Positions 1 through 8,262 of a DNA stretch of 52,369 nt are shown one piece after another. Source of the stretch: Vibrio sonorensis (GTDB lineage: Bacteria; Pseudomonadota; Gammaproteobacteria; Enterobacterales; Vibrionaceae); NCBI RefSeq assembly GCF_001854765.1, contig NZ_LJJE01000100.1, positions 1-52,369 on the forward strand, in the 5' to 3' direction. The notes beneath the pieces are model-generated. The model was not told where the DNA came from. It was given only the letters and a program-made list of their open reading frames with translations, and did not search any database. Position numbers and translations under genes: made by a program. The first letter of the stretch is position 1, and the number at the start of each line of letters is the position of its first letter.

Positions 1-67
1 AGGGCGTTTTTACATCTGCCGATAACCATTTTGGAAAGGTGTGCGTGTCTTGCGGATCGCCGCACCG

Positions 68-97
68 CCCATGTGAGAGTAGGACATTATCAGGCTT
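68..97 (+). pseudogene. 5S rRNA 3'-end remnant
   Basis: The stretch CCCATGTGAGAGTAGGACAT followed by TATCAGGCTT matches the 3' end of Vibrio-type 5S rRNA. The upstream part (44-67) does not continue as 5S: the helix and loop sequences expected before it are replaced by spacer-like sequence. Only about 30 bases are recognisable, so this is a remnant or duplicated tail rather than a functional gene. A real 5S gene presumably lies just left of position 1. Confidence 0.65.
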
Positions 98-105
98 TTA
101 TTCCG

Positions 106-135
106 ACGCCCTAGCAGATACGCTGGGGCGTTCTT
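106..135 (+). terminator. rRNA operon intrinsic terminator
   Basis: A 10-bp stem (106-115 with 122-131, one T-G pair) with a 6-base loop is followed by TTCTT. It lies directly after the 5S tail and fits an rRNA operon terminator. The first bases of the window look like the 3' arm of an earlier copy. Confidence 0.75.
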
Positions 136-210
136 GCATTTGTTGATGACTAATTTGGAAAGGTGTGGATTTAGCTTCGTTCTCTTTAGGTTTGAGTCGC
201 GTTAGCTGAT

Positions 211-996
211 TTATCGTTTTTCATTGAGGTTCCAGTCGTAGTCGTAAGTCACTTTGCCTGAATAGTTTTTTAGCTCTGGTCTATAACGCGATAAATGTTC
301 AAAAAGCTGTTGTTCAGTACTGCCAAAATCGTCGCTAAACCAGTCGTAGATTGAGGAAAGTAGAACTTTACTGTCGTGTACAAGGACGCCCTTGTCACTA
401 TTGATAAACTGTTTCGCTGCGTCTTCTAGTAGCATTTCGGTGTTCTGAGCCGTGAAGGCGTCCCTCTGAAGGTTAGGACATCCTAAACTGGCGCAGTTGA
501 CGGCATAATGGGTTCTAGGATCATTCCAAATCGGCCTTAATATTCTATGTTCGATATCGTTGAGTGTGAGGTCTTTGCCATTAACCACAACGACATCTTC
601 TCCCCAAGGTCCAAAGGTAAATAGTCCACCGAGCTTGGTGATGGACTTTATTGGGTAAGCATCCAATATCAAATCTACGGTCACGGCGTTGTAGAGGTTG
701 ACCCAGTAGGCGTATTGCTCTGCTCTGTTTAATATTAAGGGGTCGACATCCTCTAGCTGTGTGATATACGCTTTTAATAAACTCTTGTCTTGGTCCGAAA
801 CCTTAGCGTATTGAAATAGAGCGTGTTCTTCTTCCTTAACTAAATAAGCATCTAATAGGTTTTGCCATGTTTGATGGGATACAATTGTTGAGTTGGACTC
901 GTTACTTTTTTGCCAATATGACCAAAGCTCACTTTTGGGAGCGGCAAGAGTTGTGAAGGAGAAGAAAGCTAGCGCTAGTACTAAGAGTCGCTTCAT
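211..996 (-). CDS. DUF547 family exported protein
   Basis: The product is 261 aa. Residues 1-18 form a signal peptide (basic start, hydrophobic core, LA-AP cleavage region), so the protein is probably periplasmic. The body contains hallmarks of DUF547: a YAYWVNLYNAVT segment, the WNDPRTHYAVNCASLGCPNL region with two conserved cysteines, and a C-terminal YDWF segment. The molecular function of the family is not established. The gene stands alone between the rRNA operon end and the leucine operon terminator and is transcribed toward the rRNA operon. Confidence 0.85.
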   Translation of the reverse strand: MKRLLVLALAFFSFTTLAAPKSELWSYWQKSNESNSTIVSHQTWQNLLDAYLVKEEEHALFQYAKVSDQDKSLLKAYITQLEDVDPLILNRAEQYAYWVNLYNAVTVDLILDAYPIKSITKLGGLFTFGPWGEDVVVVNGKDLTLNDIEHRILRPIWNDPRTHYAVNCASLGCPNLQRDAFTAQNTEMLLEDAAKQFINSDKGVLVHDSKVLLSSIYDWFSDDFGSTEQQLFEHLSRYRPELKNYSGKVTYDYDWNLNEKR

Positions 997-1058
997 ACGA
1001 TTGTCCTAAGAATAGTGAGTTGTTTTAATAGACCTTACTTTTGATTAACTAATTTCAA

Positions 1059-1084
1059 CAAAAAGCCGGCTTTCGCCGGCTTTT
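1059..1084 (-). terminator. terminator of the leuABCD operon
   Basis: A perfect 10-bp stem (1061-1070 with 1075-1084, loop TTTC) is followed on the minus strand by a run of T. It lies 6 bases beyond the leuD stop codon. Confidence 0.9.
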
Positions 1085-1089
1085 CAGTA

Positions 1090-1692
1090 TTAACGTAAGA
1101 AGTTTGGTATCTGCTGCTCATAAGCAGAGATTTTGTCTTCATGTTGAAGCGTTAAGCCTATGTTATCTAGGCCGTTTAACAAGCAGTGACGACGGAACTC
1201 ATCGATTTCGAATGAGTACTCTTTGCCGTTTGCGATTACTTTCATTGCTTCTAAATCTACTTCGACTTGTGCGCCTTCATTGGCCTCTACAAACTGGAAT
1301 ATCTCATCCACTTCTTGCTCAGTAAGTCGAACAGGTACCATCTGGTTGTTGATAGAGTTGCCGTAGAATATGTCCGCAAAACTCGGTGCGATCATGGCTT
1401 TTATGCCATAGTCAGCAAGTGCCCACGGTGCGTGTTCACGTGAAGAACCACAACCGAAGTTTTCACGGGCGAGCAGAATAGATGCGCCTTGGTAGCGAGG
1501 TGCATTCATTACAAATTCTGGATTTGGCTTCTCACCCGCGTCATCTAGAAAGCGCCAATCGTGAAAAAGGTGTTTTCCAAAACCCAGACGAGATACTTTT
1601 TGTAGAAATTGTTTTGGGATAATAGCGTCTGTATCAACGTTGGCGGCATCTAAAGGCACAACCAAACCAGTATGCTGTTTAAAACCTGACAT
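1090..1692 (-). CDS. leuD: 3-isopropylmalate dehydratase small subunit
   Basis: The product is 200 aa, the usual LeuD length. It is the small (swivel-domain) subunit of isopropylmalate isomerase, which with LeuC converts 2-isopropylmalate to 3-isopropylmalate in leucine synthesis. Recognisable segments are the N-terminal VVPLDAANVDTDAIIPKQFL and the NFGCGSSREHAPWAL motif near residues 78-92. It is the last gene of the leu operon, 10 bases after leuC, and is followed at once by a strong terminator. An AAGGAG-type ribosome site precedes the start. Confidence 0.97.
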   Translation of the reverse strand: MSGFKQHTGLVVPLDAANVDTDAIIPKQFLQKVSRLGFGKHLFHDWRFLDDAGEKPNPEFVMNAPRYQGASILLARENFGCGSSREHAPWALADYGIKAMIAPSFADIFYGNSINNQMVPVRLTEQEVDEIFQFVEANEGAQVEVDLEAMKVIANGKEYSFEIDEFRRHCLLNGLDNIGLTLQHEDKISAYEQQIPNFLR

Positions 1693-1702
1693 ATTGTGCT
1701 CC

Positions 1703-3102
1703 TTAACCTAGTTCTCTGATATCAATGAATCGGCCAGCTATCGCTGCCGCAGCGGCCATCGCTGGACTCACTAGATGAGTTCGCCCATCACGGCCTTGAC
1801 GACCTTCAAAGTTACGGTTTGAAGTTGATGCACAACGTTCGTGTGGTCCAAGGCGGTCATTGTTCATTGCCAAACACATAGAGCATCCCGGTAGACGCCA
1901 TTCAAAGCCAGCTTCGATAAAGATTTTGTCCAAACCTTCTTCTTCTGCCTGCGCTTTCACTTGCTCCGACCCCGGAACGATAAGTGCTTGAACGTGAGAA
2001 GCGACTTTACGTCCTTTAGCTACGTCGGCCGCCGCTCGCATATCCTCGATACGAGAGTTAGTGCAAGAGCCGACAAATACTTTATCTACTGAGTAGTCAG
2101 ATAGCGATTTACCCGCTTCCAATCCCATGTATGCTAGTGCTTTTTCCGCAGAGGCTTTCTCTACCGGATCGGAAAAACTGTCTGGCGCTGGGATCGGTTG
2201 ATCAACGGCGATAACTTGTCCTGGGTTTGTTCCCCAAGTCACTTGAGGCTTAATCTGAGTGGCGTCTAAAGTAACGACCGCATCAAACTTAGCATCATCA
2301 TCCGTTTTTAATGTGCTCCAGTACTCTACGGCTGCGTCCCAGTCAGCGCCTTTTGGTGCGAATTTACGATCTTTGATGTAATCGAACGTGGTCTGATCTG
2401 GGGCGATTAAACCCGCTTTAGCACCTAGTTCGATTGCCATGTTACACACCGTCATACGGCCTTCCATAGAAAGGTCTCGGATGGCTTGACCACAGAACTC
2501 TACGACATAACCTGTACCACCTGCGGCTGTTGTTTCACCGATGATAGCAAGAACGATGTCTTTTGCGGTTATGCCCGGTGCTACTTTGCCTTGAACGTCA
2601 ATTTTCATTGTTTTAGCGCGTGCTTGTTTAAGCGTTTGTGTCGCTAAAACATGTTCTACTTCAGATGTACCAATACCAAAAGCCAAAGAGCCAAATGCGC
2701 CATGAGTTGCCGTGTGTGAGTCACCACATACTATGGTCATACCCGGTAGGTAATACCTAGCTCTGGCCCCATTACGTGCACGATACCTTGGTATTTGTGG
2801 TTAAGGTCAAACAAGGTTACTCCAAACTCTTCACAGTTTTTGGAGAGAGTTTCCATCTGGATACGCGCCATTTCACCAGAAGCGTTAATATCTTTCGTTG
2901 TAGTGGAAACGTTATGGTCCATGGTTGCGAACGTTTTGCCCAGTTGGCGTACCTTGCGTCCTTTCTCTCTCAAACCATCAAATGCTTGCGGAGATGTCAC
3001 CTCGTGAACTAAGTGTCTGTCGATATACAAAATCGGGTTTTCGCCTTCTGCCGCGACTGCTACGTGCGCGTCATAGACTTTTTCATATAGTGTTTTGCCC
3101 AT
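1703..3102 (-). CDS. leuC: 3-isopropylmalate dehydratase large subunit, interrupted by a 1-base frameshift
   Basis: LeuC is the aconitase-type large subunit that binds the [4Fe-4S] cluster and works with LeuD. The first part reads from 3102 (MGKTLYEKVYDAH) to a stop near 2737. The rest continues in another frame from about 2740 (GMTIVCGDSHTATHG) to 1703. The break is at 2749-2750, where GPELGIT should be followed by LPGMT. Adding one C to the minus-strand CC run restores a 466-residue protein, the normal LeuC length. Cluster cysteines are visible in VGSCTNSR and PGCSMCLAM. No second lesion was seen. Either this is a sequencing undercall or the strain is a leucine auxotroph; I favour the former. 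Confidence 0.93.
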
Positions 3103-3120
3103 TGTGCTTGCTTCCTTTGT

Positions 3121-3157
3121 TCTTCAGGTTGCCGACTAAATTCGGACAACCTGAAGA
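3121..3157 (-). repeat. intercistronic stem-loop between leuB and leuC
   Basis: An 11-bp perfect stem (3121-3131 with 3147-3157) continues, after a one-base bulge, into a 4-bp inner stem (3132-3135 with 3142-3145). There is no T-run after it on the minus strand, so it is more likely an mRNA-stabilising or processing structure than a terminator. Confidence 0.55.
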
Positions 3158-3173
3158 TTAATCTGATTATTAT

Positions 3174-4265
3174 TTATGAGTTCAGAATGTACTGTGCAAT
3201 TTTGTCGCCCATCTCAGAAGTAGAAAGGGCAGGGTTATCTCCCGCTAGGTCACCAGTTAGCTCGCCGGCTGATAGTGCCTTAGATACCGCTGTCTCGATA
3301 TCTTGTGCTGCCGCTTCTTCGCCTAGGCTGTATCGCAACATTAGGGCCGCTGATAGAATTTGTGCAACCGGGTTTGCAATGTTTTTACCCGCGATATCTG
3401 GGGCGCTGCCACCTGCTGGTTCGTATAGTCCAAACTTGCTCTCGTTTAGGCTTGCTGAAGGAAGCATTCCCATGGAACCGGTGATCATTGCGCATTCGTC
3501 AGAGATGATGTCACCAAAGATGTTTGAACAAAGCATCACATCGAATTGAGCCGGATCTTTGATAAGCTGCATTGTTGCGTTATCAATATACATGTGTGAT
3601 AGCTCGACATCTGGGTAATCTTTAGCGACCTCTTCAACCACTTCACGCCAAAGGATAGAGCTTTGTAGAACGTTGGCTTTATCGATAGAGCAAACTTTTT
3701 TGTCGCGTAGGCGAGCTGATTCAAAAGCAATTTTTGCAATACGCTCAATTTCGTAGCGGTGGTATACCTCTGTATCAAATGCTTTTTCGTTAGCGCCTTC
3801 ACCTTCACGCCCTTTAGGCTGGCCAAAGTAGATACCGCCAGTTAGTTCACGAACCACAACGATATCGAAACCGCGCTCAGAAATGTCTGCACGCAATGGT
3901 GAAAACGCTTCTAGCCCTTGGTGAATTTGGGCAGGGCGAAGGTTACAGAACAATTGGAAGTGCTTGCGCAATGGAAGCAGTGCACCGCGTTCTGGTTGGT
4001 CATTAGGTGGTAGGTGTTCCCATTTTGGACCACCGACAGAGCCAAACAAAACGGCATCAGAATCTTCACAAGCTTTTACAGTGCTATCTGGAAGTGGGCA
4101 ACCGTGGTTATCGATAGCGATACCGCCGACATCGTGCTCTTGTTTGCTAAAGTGAATACCGTGTTTAGATTCGATTGCATCGAGTACTTTATGCGCTTGA
4201 GCCATTACTTCTGGCCCAATACCATCACCGGGAAGAACGGCGATTTTGTATGTCTTGTCTGTCAT
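3174..4265 (-). CDS. leuB: 3-isopropylmalate dehydrogenase
   Basis: The product is 363 aa and a full-length LeuB. It oxidises and decarboxylates 3-isopropylmalate to 2-oxoisocaproate with NAD+, the third specific step of leucine synthesis. Visible are the N-terminal KIAVLPGDGIGPEVM, the substrate-binding arginines around LRPAQ and VVRELTGGIYFG, and the metal-binding NIFGDIISDE segment. It sits between leuA and leuC in the operon, with short gaps that can form stem-loops on both sides. Confidence 0.97.
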   Translation of the reverse strand: MTDKTYKIAVLPGDGIGPEVMAQAHKVLDAIESKHGIHFSKQEHDVGGIAIDNHGCPLPDSTVKACEDSDAVLFGSVGGPKWEHLPPNDQPERGALLPLRKHFQLFCNLRPAQIHQGLEAFSPLRADISERGFDIVVVRELTGGIYFGQPKGREGEGANEKAFDTEVYHRYEIERIAKIAFESARLRDKKVCSIDKANVLQSSILWREVVEEVAKDYPDVELSHMYIDNATMQLIKDPAQFDVMLCSNIFGDIISDECAMITGSMGMLPSASLNESKFGLYEPAGGSAPDIAGKNIANPVAQILSAALMLRYSLGEEAAAQDIETAVSKALSAGELTGDLAGDNPALSTSEMGDKIAQYILNS

Positions 4266-4314
4266 GTTAGTCCTTTATTTTTACTGAGCTGTGTTTGCGT
4301 GCTCAAATTTCTAA

Positions 4315-4348
4315 ATCATCCCTGGACCCTGTATTAGCCCAGGGTGAT
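4315..4348 (-). repeat. intercistronic stem-loop between leuA and leuB
   Basis: A stem of about 10 bp (4315-4325 with 4339-4348, one bulged T) is formed by ATCA-CCCTGG and CCAGGGTGAT. It lies just beyond the leuA stop and has no T-run, so it is probably not a terminator. Confidence 0.4.
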
Positions 4349-4351
4349 GCT

Positions 4352-5899
4352 TTATACGGTTGCGATTTTTTTCTGTTTTATTTCCGCAATTTGGTCGGCG
4401 CGGTGAATGCTATTGATCACGTGTAATAGCGCTTGGCCAGAGGCTTCTACAATGTCCGTAGAAACGCCTGTACCATGATATTTTCGGCCTTTGTAGTTTG
4501 CGATGATATCGGCTTGTCCTAGCCCATCTTCACCTTCACCTGCAGCGGTTAGGTCAAACTTGTCCAATACAATATCATATCCAGTGACTCGGTAGATACA
4601 TTGATAAAGAGCATCTACTGGTCCGTTACCAACGGCGGCTTCACTTTTCTCTTCATCGCCACATTGAAGCTTGATACTCGTGGTGGCCATTACACTGCCT
4701 GATTGAACACTTAGGTAGTTCAACTTAAAGAAATCATCTTCGTCACGTAGATTAGAGAAGTGCATTAATGCTTCTAGGTCGTAATCAAATACCTGACCTT
4801 TTTTATCCGCTAGCTTAAGGAAGTCTTCATACAAAGCGTCTAGGTTGTACTCTTCTGCTTTGTAGCCCATAGCATCCATATGGCTCTTCACTGCGGCGCG
4901 ACCTGAACGGCTTGTTAGGTTCAAAGCTTGGTTTTTCAGGCCAATAGACGCCGGAGTGATAATTTCGTAGGTATTTTTATTTTTCAACATCCCATCTTGG
5001 TGGATGCCTGAAGAGTGGCTAAAGGCATTAGCACCAACAATCGCTTTATTGTCTTGGATAGGCATATTACATAGCTTGCTAACCAACTTACTGGTGCGGC
5101 TAATTTCTTGATGTTGAATGTTAGTCGTAACCCCGATTAGATCTTGACGAGTTTTCAAGATCATCGCGATCTCTTCTAGTGCACAGTTACCTGCTCTTTC
5201 ACCAATGCCGTTGATGGTTCCTTCGATCTGGCGAGCACCAGCCTGAACAGCAGCAATAGAGTTGGCGACAGACATACCTAGGTCATCGTGACAGTGTACT
5301 GAAATTACCGCTTTATCGATGTTAGGTACTCGGTTAAACAGGGTCTGAATAATGCCGCCAAACTCGTTTGGTACGGTGTAGCCAACAGTGTCAGGGATAT
5401 TTACTGTAGTTGCGCCTGCGTCAATGGCCGCTTCAACCATTCGACATAGATTATCGATTGGCGTTCGACCTGCGTCTTCACAAGAAAACTCTACATCATC
5501 AGTATATCTGCGCGCGTGTTTTACCGCTTTCACCGCCATCTCTACTACATCGTCATAACTGCGACGAAGTTTGTCTTCAACGTGAATGGTTGAAGTCGAA
5601 ATAAAGGTGTGAATACGGAACTGCTCTGCGACTTTTAATGCTTCACCAGCGGCATCGATATCTTTCGCAACGGCTCGCGAAAGTGCACAAACTCGGCTGT
5701 TTTTTATATGTTTAGCTATGGTTTGCACTGACTCAAAATCGCCAGGTGAAGAAACGGGAAAACCAGCTTCGATCACATCAACGCCCAGTCGCTCAAGTGC
5801 GTAGGCAATTTGCAGTTTTTCTTTAACCGTCAAACTCGCTGACAACGCTTGTTCGCCATCACGTAATGTGGTGTCGAATATAATCACTTGATCGTTCAT
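4352..5899 (-). CDS. leuA: 2-isopropylmalate synthase
   Basis: LeuA condenses acetyl-CoA with 2-oxoisovalerate, the committed step of leucine synthesis, and is feedback-inhibited by leucine. The frame opens at 5947, but I choose the ATG at 5899 (MNDQVIIFDTTLRDGEQ). It has an AAGGAAG ribosome site, whereas the upstream ATG lies directly on the T-run of the attenuator terminator. This gives 515 aa. The DTTLRDGEQ metal- and substrate-binding motif is at the N terminus, the catalytic barrel spans roughly the first 320 residues, and the leucine-binding regulatory domain is C-terminal. It is the first structural gene of the leu operon. Confidence 0.97.
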   Translation of the reverse strand: MNDQVIIFDTTLRDGEQALSASLTVKEKLQIAYALERLGVDVIEAGFPVSSPGDFESVQTIAKHIKNSRVCALSRAVAKDIDAAGEALKVAEQFRIHTFISTSTIHVEDKLRRSYDDVVEMAVKAVKHARRYTDDVEFSCEDAGRTPIDNLCRMVEAAIDAGATTVNIPDTVGYTVPNEFGGIIQTLFNRVPNIDKAVISVHCHDDLGMSVANSIAAVQAGARQIEGTINGIGERAGNCALEEIAMILKTRQDLIGVTTNIQHQEISRTSKLVSKLCNMPIQDNKAIVGANAFSHSSGIHQDGMLKNKNTYEIITPASIGLKNQALNLTSRSGRAAVKSHMDAMGYKAEEYNLDALYEDFLKLADKKGQVFDYDLEALMHFSNLRDEDDFFKLNYLSVQSGSVMATTSIKLQCGDEEKSEAAVGNGPVDALYQCIYRVTGYDIVLDKFDLTAAGEGEDGLGQADIIANYKGRKYHGTGVSTDIVEASGQALLHVINSIHRADQIAEIKQKKIATV

Positions 5900-5949
5900 G
5901 TTCGCTTCCTTTTGTCGATGTGTATCGTTTTCTTCCGGTGTTTGCATAC

Positions 5950-5977
5950 AAAAAAACCCGCATCTCAGTGCGGGTTT
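5950..5977 (-). terminator. leu operon attenuator terminator
   Basis: On the minus strand a perfect 9-bp stem (5977-5969 with 5962-5954, loop CTGAGA) is followed by seven T. It lies between the leader peptide gene and leuA. Its 5' arm (ACCCGC) is complementary to GCGGGT at 6020-6015, which overlaps the leader stop codon, so an alternative antiterminator pairing is possible. Confidence 0.92.
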
Positions 5978-6012
5978 CGTTTATCTCTTGTGGTTTATTT
6001 TTCTTCCACTAG

Positions 6013-6075
6013 CTACCCGCGCGATCTGGTCACGATAAGGAGGAGGCTCAGCAGGAGAGAAAAATGATGTGTCAT
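6013..6075 (-). CDS. leuL: leu operon leader peptide
   Basis: This is a 20-codon frame: ATG at 6075-6073, TAG at 6015-6013. It encodes a peptide whose middle is SLLLSLLLIV, with six leucine codons in two triplets at codons 7-9 and 11-13. This composition, its position after a promoter and before a terminator, and the pairing of its stop-codon region with the terminator arm identify it as the leucine attenuation leader. Ribosome stalling at the Leu codons would leave 6020-6015 free to form the antiterminator. The ribosome site is weak (GGAA about 14 bases upstream). Confidence 0.9.
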   Translation of the reverse strand: MTHHFSLLLSLLLIVTRSRG

Positions 6076-6107
6076 TATTATCAACATTCCACAAATTAAG
6101 TTAACAA

Positions 6108-6137
6108 ATTAGTACCGCACTCAGAGCAGGCCGTCAA
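6108..6137 (-). promoter_or_regulatory. leu operon promoter
   Basis: On the minus strand TTGACG (6137-6132) is followed after 17 bases by TACTAAT (6114-6108). The predicted start near 6101 leaves about 25 bases before the leader peptide ATG. The -35 match is good and the -10 match moderate. Confidence 0.65.
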
Positions 6138-6200
6138 CCCTAAAGTTGCTTTTTTATTCATATCCGATGAGTTACTGACTCGAATTGTTCGAAAAAATAA

Positions 6201-6216
6201 TTAATCAATTGATTAA
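6201..6216. promoter_or_regulatory. perfect 16-bp palindrome, candidate operator
   Basis: TTAATCAATTGATTAA is a perfect palindrome in the divergent region between the leu promoter and the tetR-type gene. Its place just upstream of the regulator's promoter makes it a candidate binding site for that TetR protein, but the AT-rich sequence could also be chance or a LysR-type site. Confidence 0.4.
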
Positions 6217-6236
6217 AATACGATGAATTAAATAGA

Positions 6237-6265
6237 TTTTGTATAAAAAATAGTCCATCTATAAT
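6237..6265 (+). promoter_or_regulatory. promoter of the tetR-RND operon
   Basis: A perfect -10 TATAAT (6260-6265) is preceded at 17 bases by TTTTGT (6237-6242), or at 15 bases by TTGTAT. The predicted start near 6272 lies about 27 bases before the regulator's ATG. Confidence 0.55.
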
Positions 6266-6298
6266 TAACCAAATGATGAATATTAAAGAGAGAGTTCG

Positions 6299-6955
6299 AT
6301 GAGCGAAGTAAGAAGTGTAGGACGCCCTAGTAAATCGACCCACGCAAGGGAAAAACTGATACAGAGTGCCAAGGAGCTTTTTGTTGTGATGCCGTACGAC
6401 AAGGTGTCCACTCGACTCATTGCAAAGAAAGCTGGTGTAAACAGCGCTTTGATCCGTTACTACTTTGCCAATAAGGAAGGGCTTTTTGAAACTATGATTC
6501 GAGAGACCTTAGCCCCGATGCAAGTAGTGATGAATCAATTGGTAAAAGAGAATACTCATAAAAACTTAACTGATCTAATGCGCACCTATTATCGAGAGAT
6601 GATAAAAGTGCCACAGTTCCCAAGATTGATCAGTCAAGTGATGTACATGTCGCCTTCCGATATCCAACGCAAGTTGATGGAGAAAGTGTTTCTCGATGTC
6701 AGTAAGCCAATGCAGGAACTGATTTTTGATCGATTGGAAGCTGGAGGACTTTTGCAACCGGGTGTCGATCCAAATTTGTGTCGAATTTCATTTATCAGTT
6801 TGATGGTCTTTCCATTTATGGCTCCTCCAGCCTTGTTGTCCATTCACGGTATTGAACTAAGCGAGCCTTTTTTAGAACGTCTATTTGACCATAACATTAA
6901 GTTGATGACGTCAGGCATATTGAACCCACAACCACAAGGTGAGGTGACTTCATGA
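6299..6955 (+). CDS. TetR/AcrR family transcriptional regulator of an RND efflux operon
   Basis: The product is 218 aa. An N-terminal helix-turn-helix (about residues 14-65, with KVSTRLIAKKAGVNSALIRYYFANKEGLF) marks the TetR/AcrR family. The rest is a divergent ligand-sensing domain. The stop codon overlaps the start of the membrane fusion protein gene (ATGA), so the regulator is the first gene of a three-gene efflux operon and probably represses its own operon. The ligand and exported substrates cannot be told from sequence. Confidence 0.9.
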   Translation: MSEVRSVGRPSKSTHAREKLIQSAKELFVVMPYDKVSTRLIAKKAGVNSALIRYYFANKEGLFETMIRETLAPMQVVMNQLVKENTHKNLTDLMRTYYREMIKVPQFPRLISQVMYMSPSDIQRKLMEKVFLDVSKPMQELIFDRLEAGGLLQPGVDPNLCRISFISLMVFPFMAPPALLSIHGIELSEPFLERLFDHNIKLMTSGILNPQPQGEVTS

Positions 6956-8262
6956 TAAAGAACAAAAAGTGGCTGTTTATCCCGGCTTTGGCGTGTGGAG
7001 TGATCGTTCTTTTTTGGGCCGTAAATAGTAAATCCGATCTCCCCACTAACCCAGCAAAAGACAACGCGCGAGTGGTGAAAACTATGATGTTGGAGCCTGT
7101 AATGATGGCTCCGTTAGCGATTGGTTACGGCAAAGCTTCACCCAAAGTTGAGTGGCAAGCAATTTCGGAAGTGACGGGAAAGTTAGTTTATCGCCATCCG
7201 AGATTAGAAAAAGGGCAATTGTTGCCGTCAGGCACAAAGATCCTGCAAATTGATCCCCTAGATTATGAGCTAAAGCTTGCTCAAGCAAAAGCGGACTTAA
7301 ACTCTAGTGAAACCTCTTTAGCTAAGCTTGATCAACAGCAAACAAACTTGGAACAAACGCTCAATATTGAAGTTAGGCGCCTTGCCATTGCTGACAAAGA
7401 ATACAAGCGCAAACAGAACCTGAGAAAAAAGGGGCTGACTTCCGAGTCTGACGTAGAAACACAGCTGCAAAGTGTTTTGACGCAAAAGAAGCTGGTGCAA
7501 GAAATACGCAATCAAATTGCTTTGTTACCTGATGAAAAACAAGTGGCAAAAGCAAAGGTCAAGATAAATGAGGCCAAGGTGGCAGAAGCGCTGCGAGCTT
7601 TGGATAAAACAACGCTCTATCTTCCTCAAGAGATGCGTATTGCTGAGGTGAACGTCGAGTTGGATCAGGTGGTCAACATGCAGCAATCATTGGTCACTGC
7701 TCACGAACTAACGGTAATGGAAGTCGAAGCGCAGCTATCGATTCACGATATGCAAATTTTAGCATCTAGCTTCGAACAGTTTGCACTCGACGAATCCGGT
7801 GCTCCCAGAGCGGATATGACATTTTCTCCTGCAAAGGTTTTGCTCAATAGCGGTTCTATCACCAATGAGTGGATGGCAAAAGTCGCGCGAATCAGTGAAA
7901 CCGTCGATCCTGCGCAGGCGACGGCAGGTGTGATCTTAGAAGTAACTCAGGATGTCAGAAGGTTAAACCCCAATTCTGGTCCACCTTTGGTTAAGGGGAT
8001 GTTTGTCACTGCGGAGATCCAAGGCTTTGAAAATCTCAGTTGGGTCATTCCTCAAGGGGCTTTGCACGGCAATCGCATCTATTTAATGGGAGAAGATAAC
8101 CGATTAGAAATTCAGGAAGTCGCAGTGCGTTACCGCCGTGATAATCAAGTGGTGGTTGAGGGAGATTTACACAAAGGCCAACGGCTGATTTTACACGATT
8201 TATTACCTGCTATTCCTGGTATGTTGCTCCGCGAAGAGAAAAGTAAGGAGCACAGAGAATGA
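6952..8262 (+). CDS. RND efflux periplasmic adaptor (membrane fusion protein)
   Basis: The product is 436 aa and belongs to the HlyD/AcrA-type adaptors. Residues 7-25 are a hydrophobic signal or anchor. A biotinyl-lipoyl-like part (about 60-105) is followed by a long charged coiled-coil hairpin (about 105-215, rich in K, Q, E, A), then beta-barrel and membrane-proximal parts with the VKGMFVTAEI and PQGALHGNRIYL segments. It would link the inner-membrane pump to an outer-membrane channel. No outer-membrane channel gene is in this operon, so a TolC-type partner must come from elsewhere. Start and stop overlap both neighbours by 4 bases. Confidence 0.93.
   Translation: MIKNKKWLFIPALACGVIVLFWAVNSKSDLPTNPAKDNARVVKTMMLEPVMMAPLAIGYGKASPKVEWQAISEVTGKLVYRHPRLEKGQLLPSGTKILQIDPLDYELKLAQAKADLNSSETSLAKLDQQQTNLEQTLNIEVRRLAIADKEYKRKQNLRKKGLTSESDVETQLQSVLTQKKLVQEIRNQIALLPDEKQVAKAKVKINEAKVAEALRALDKTTLYLPQEMRIAEVNVELDQVVNMQQSLVTAHELTVMEVEAQLSIHDMQILASSFEQFALDESGAPRADMTFSPAKVLLNSGSITNEWMAKVARISETVDPAQATAGVILEVTQDVRRLNPNSGPPLVKGMFVTAEIQGFENLSWVIPQGALHGNRIYLMGEDNRLEIQEVAVRYRRDNQVVVEGDLHKGQRLILHDLLPAIPGMLLREEKSKEHRE

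Larger units (their letters stand above)
1..168 (+). repeat. diverged tandem repeat at the end of an rRNA operon
   Basis: Bases 1-44 and 125-168 align at an offset of 124 bases with about three quarters identity, including a shared block TTGGAAAGGTGTG. Each copy starts with the 3' arm of a terminator (GGGCGTT) followed by similar spacer. Between them lies a 5S rRNA tail. The arrangement suggests a tandem duplication of the 5S-terminator unit at the end of an rRNA operon that lies to the left of the window. Confidence 0.6.

Noticed and set aside
2737..2760. Programmed frameshifting in leuC
   Set aside because: No slippery heptamer, no downstream structure, and LeuC is a single unshifted protein in relatives. 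Six other genes have the same type of break, so an error is the simpler reading.
5899..5947. Upstream start of leuA at 5947
   Set aside because: That ATG follows the terminator T-run without a ribosome site; the ATG at 5899 has AAGGAAG and matches the family N terminus.
6158..6343. Minus-strand frame between leuL and tetR
   Set aside because: It overlaps the tetR promoter and start, is composed of AT-rich low-information sequence, and has no ribosome site.
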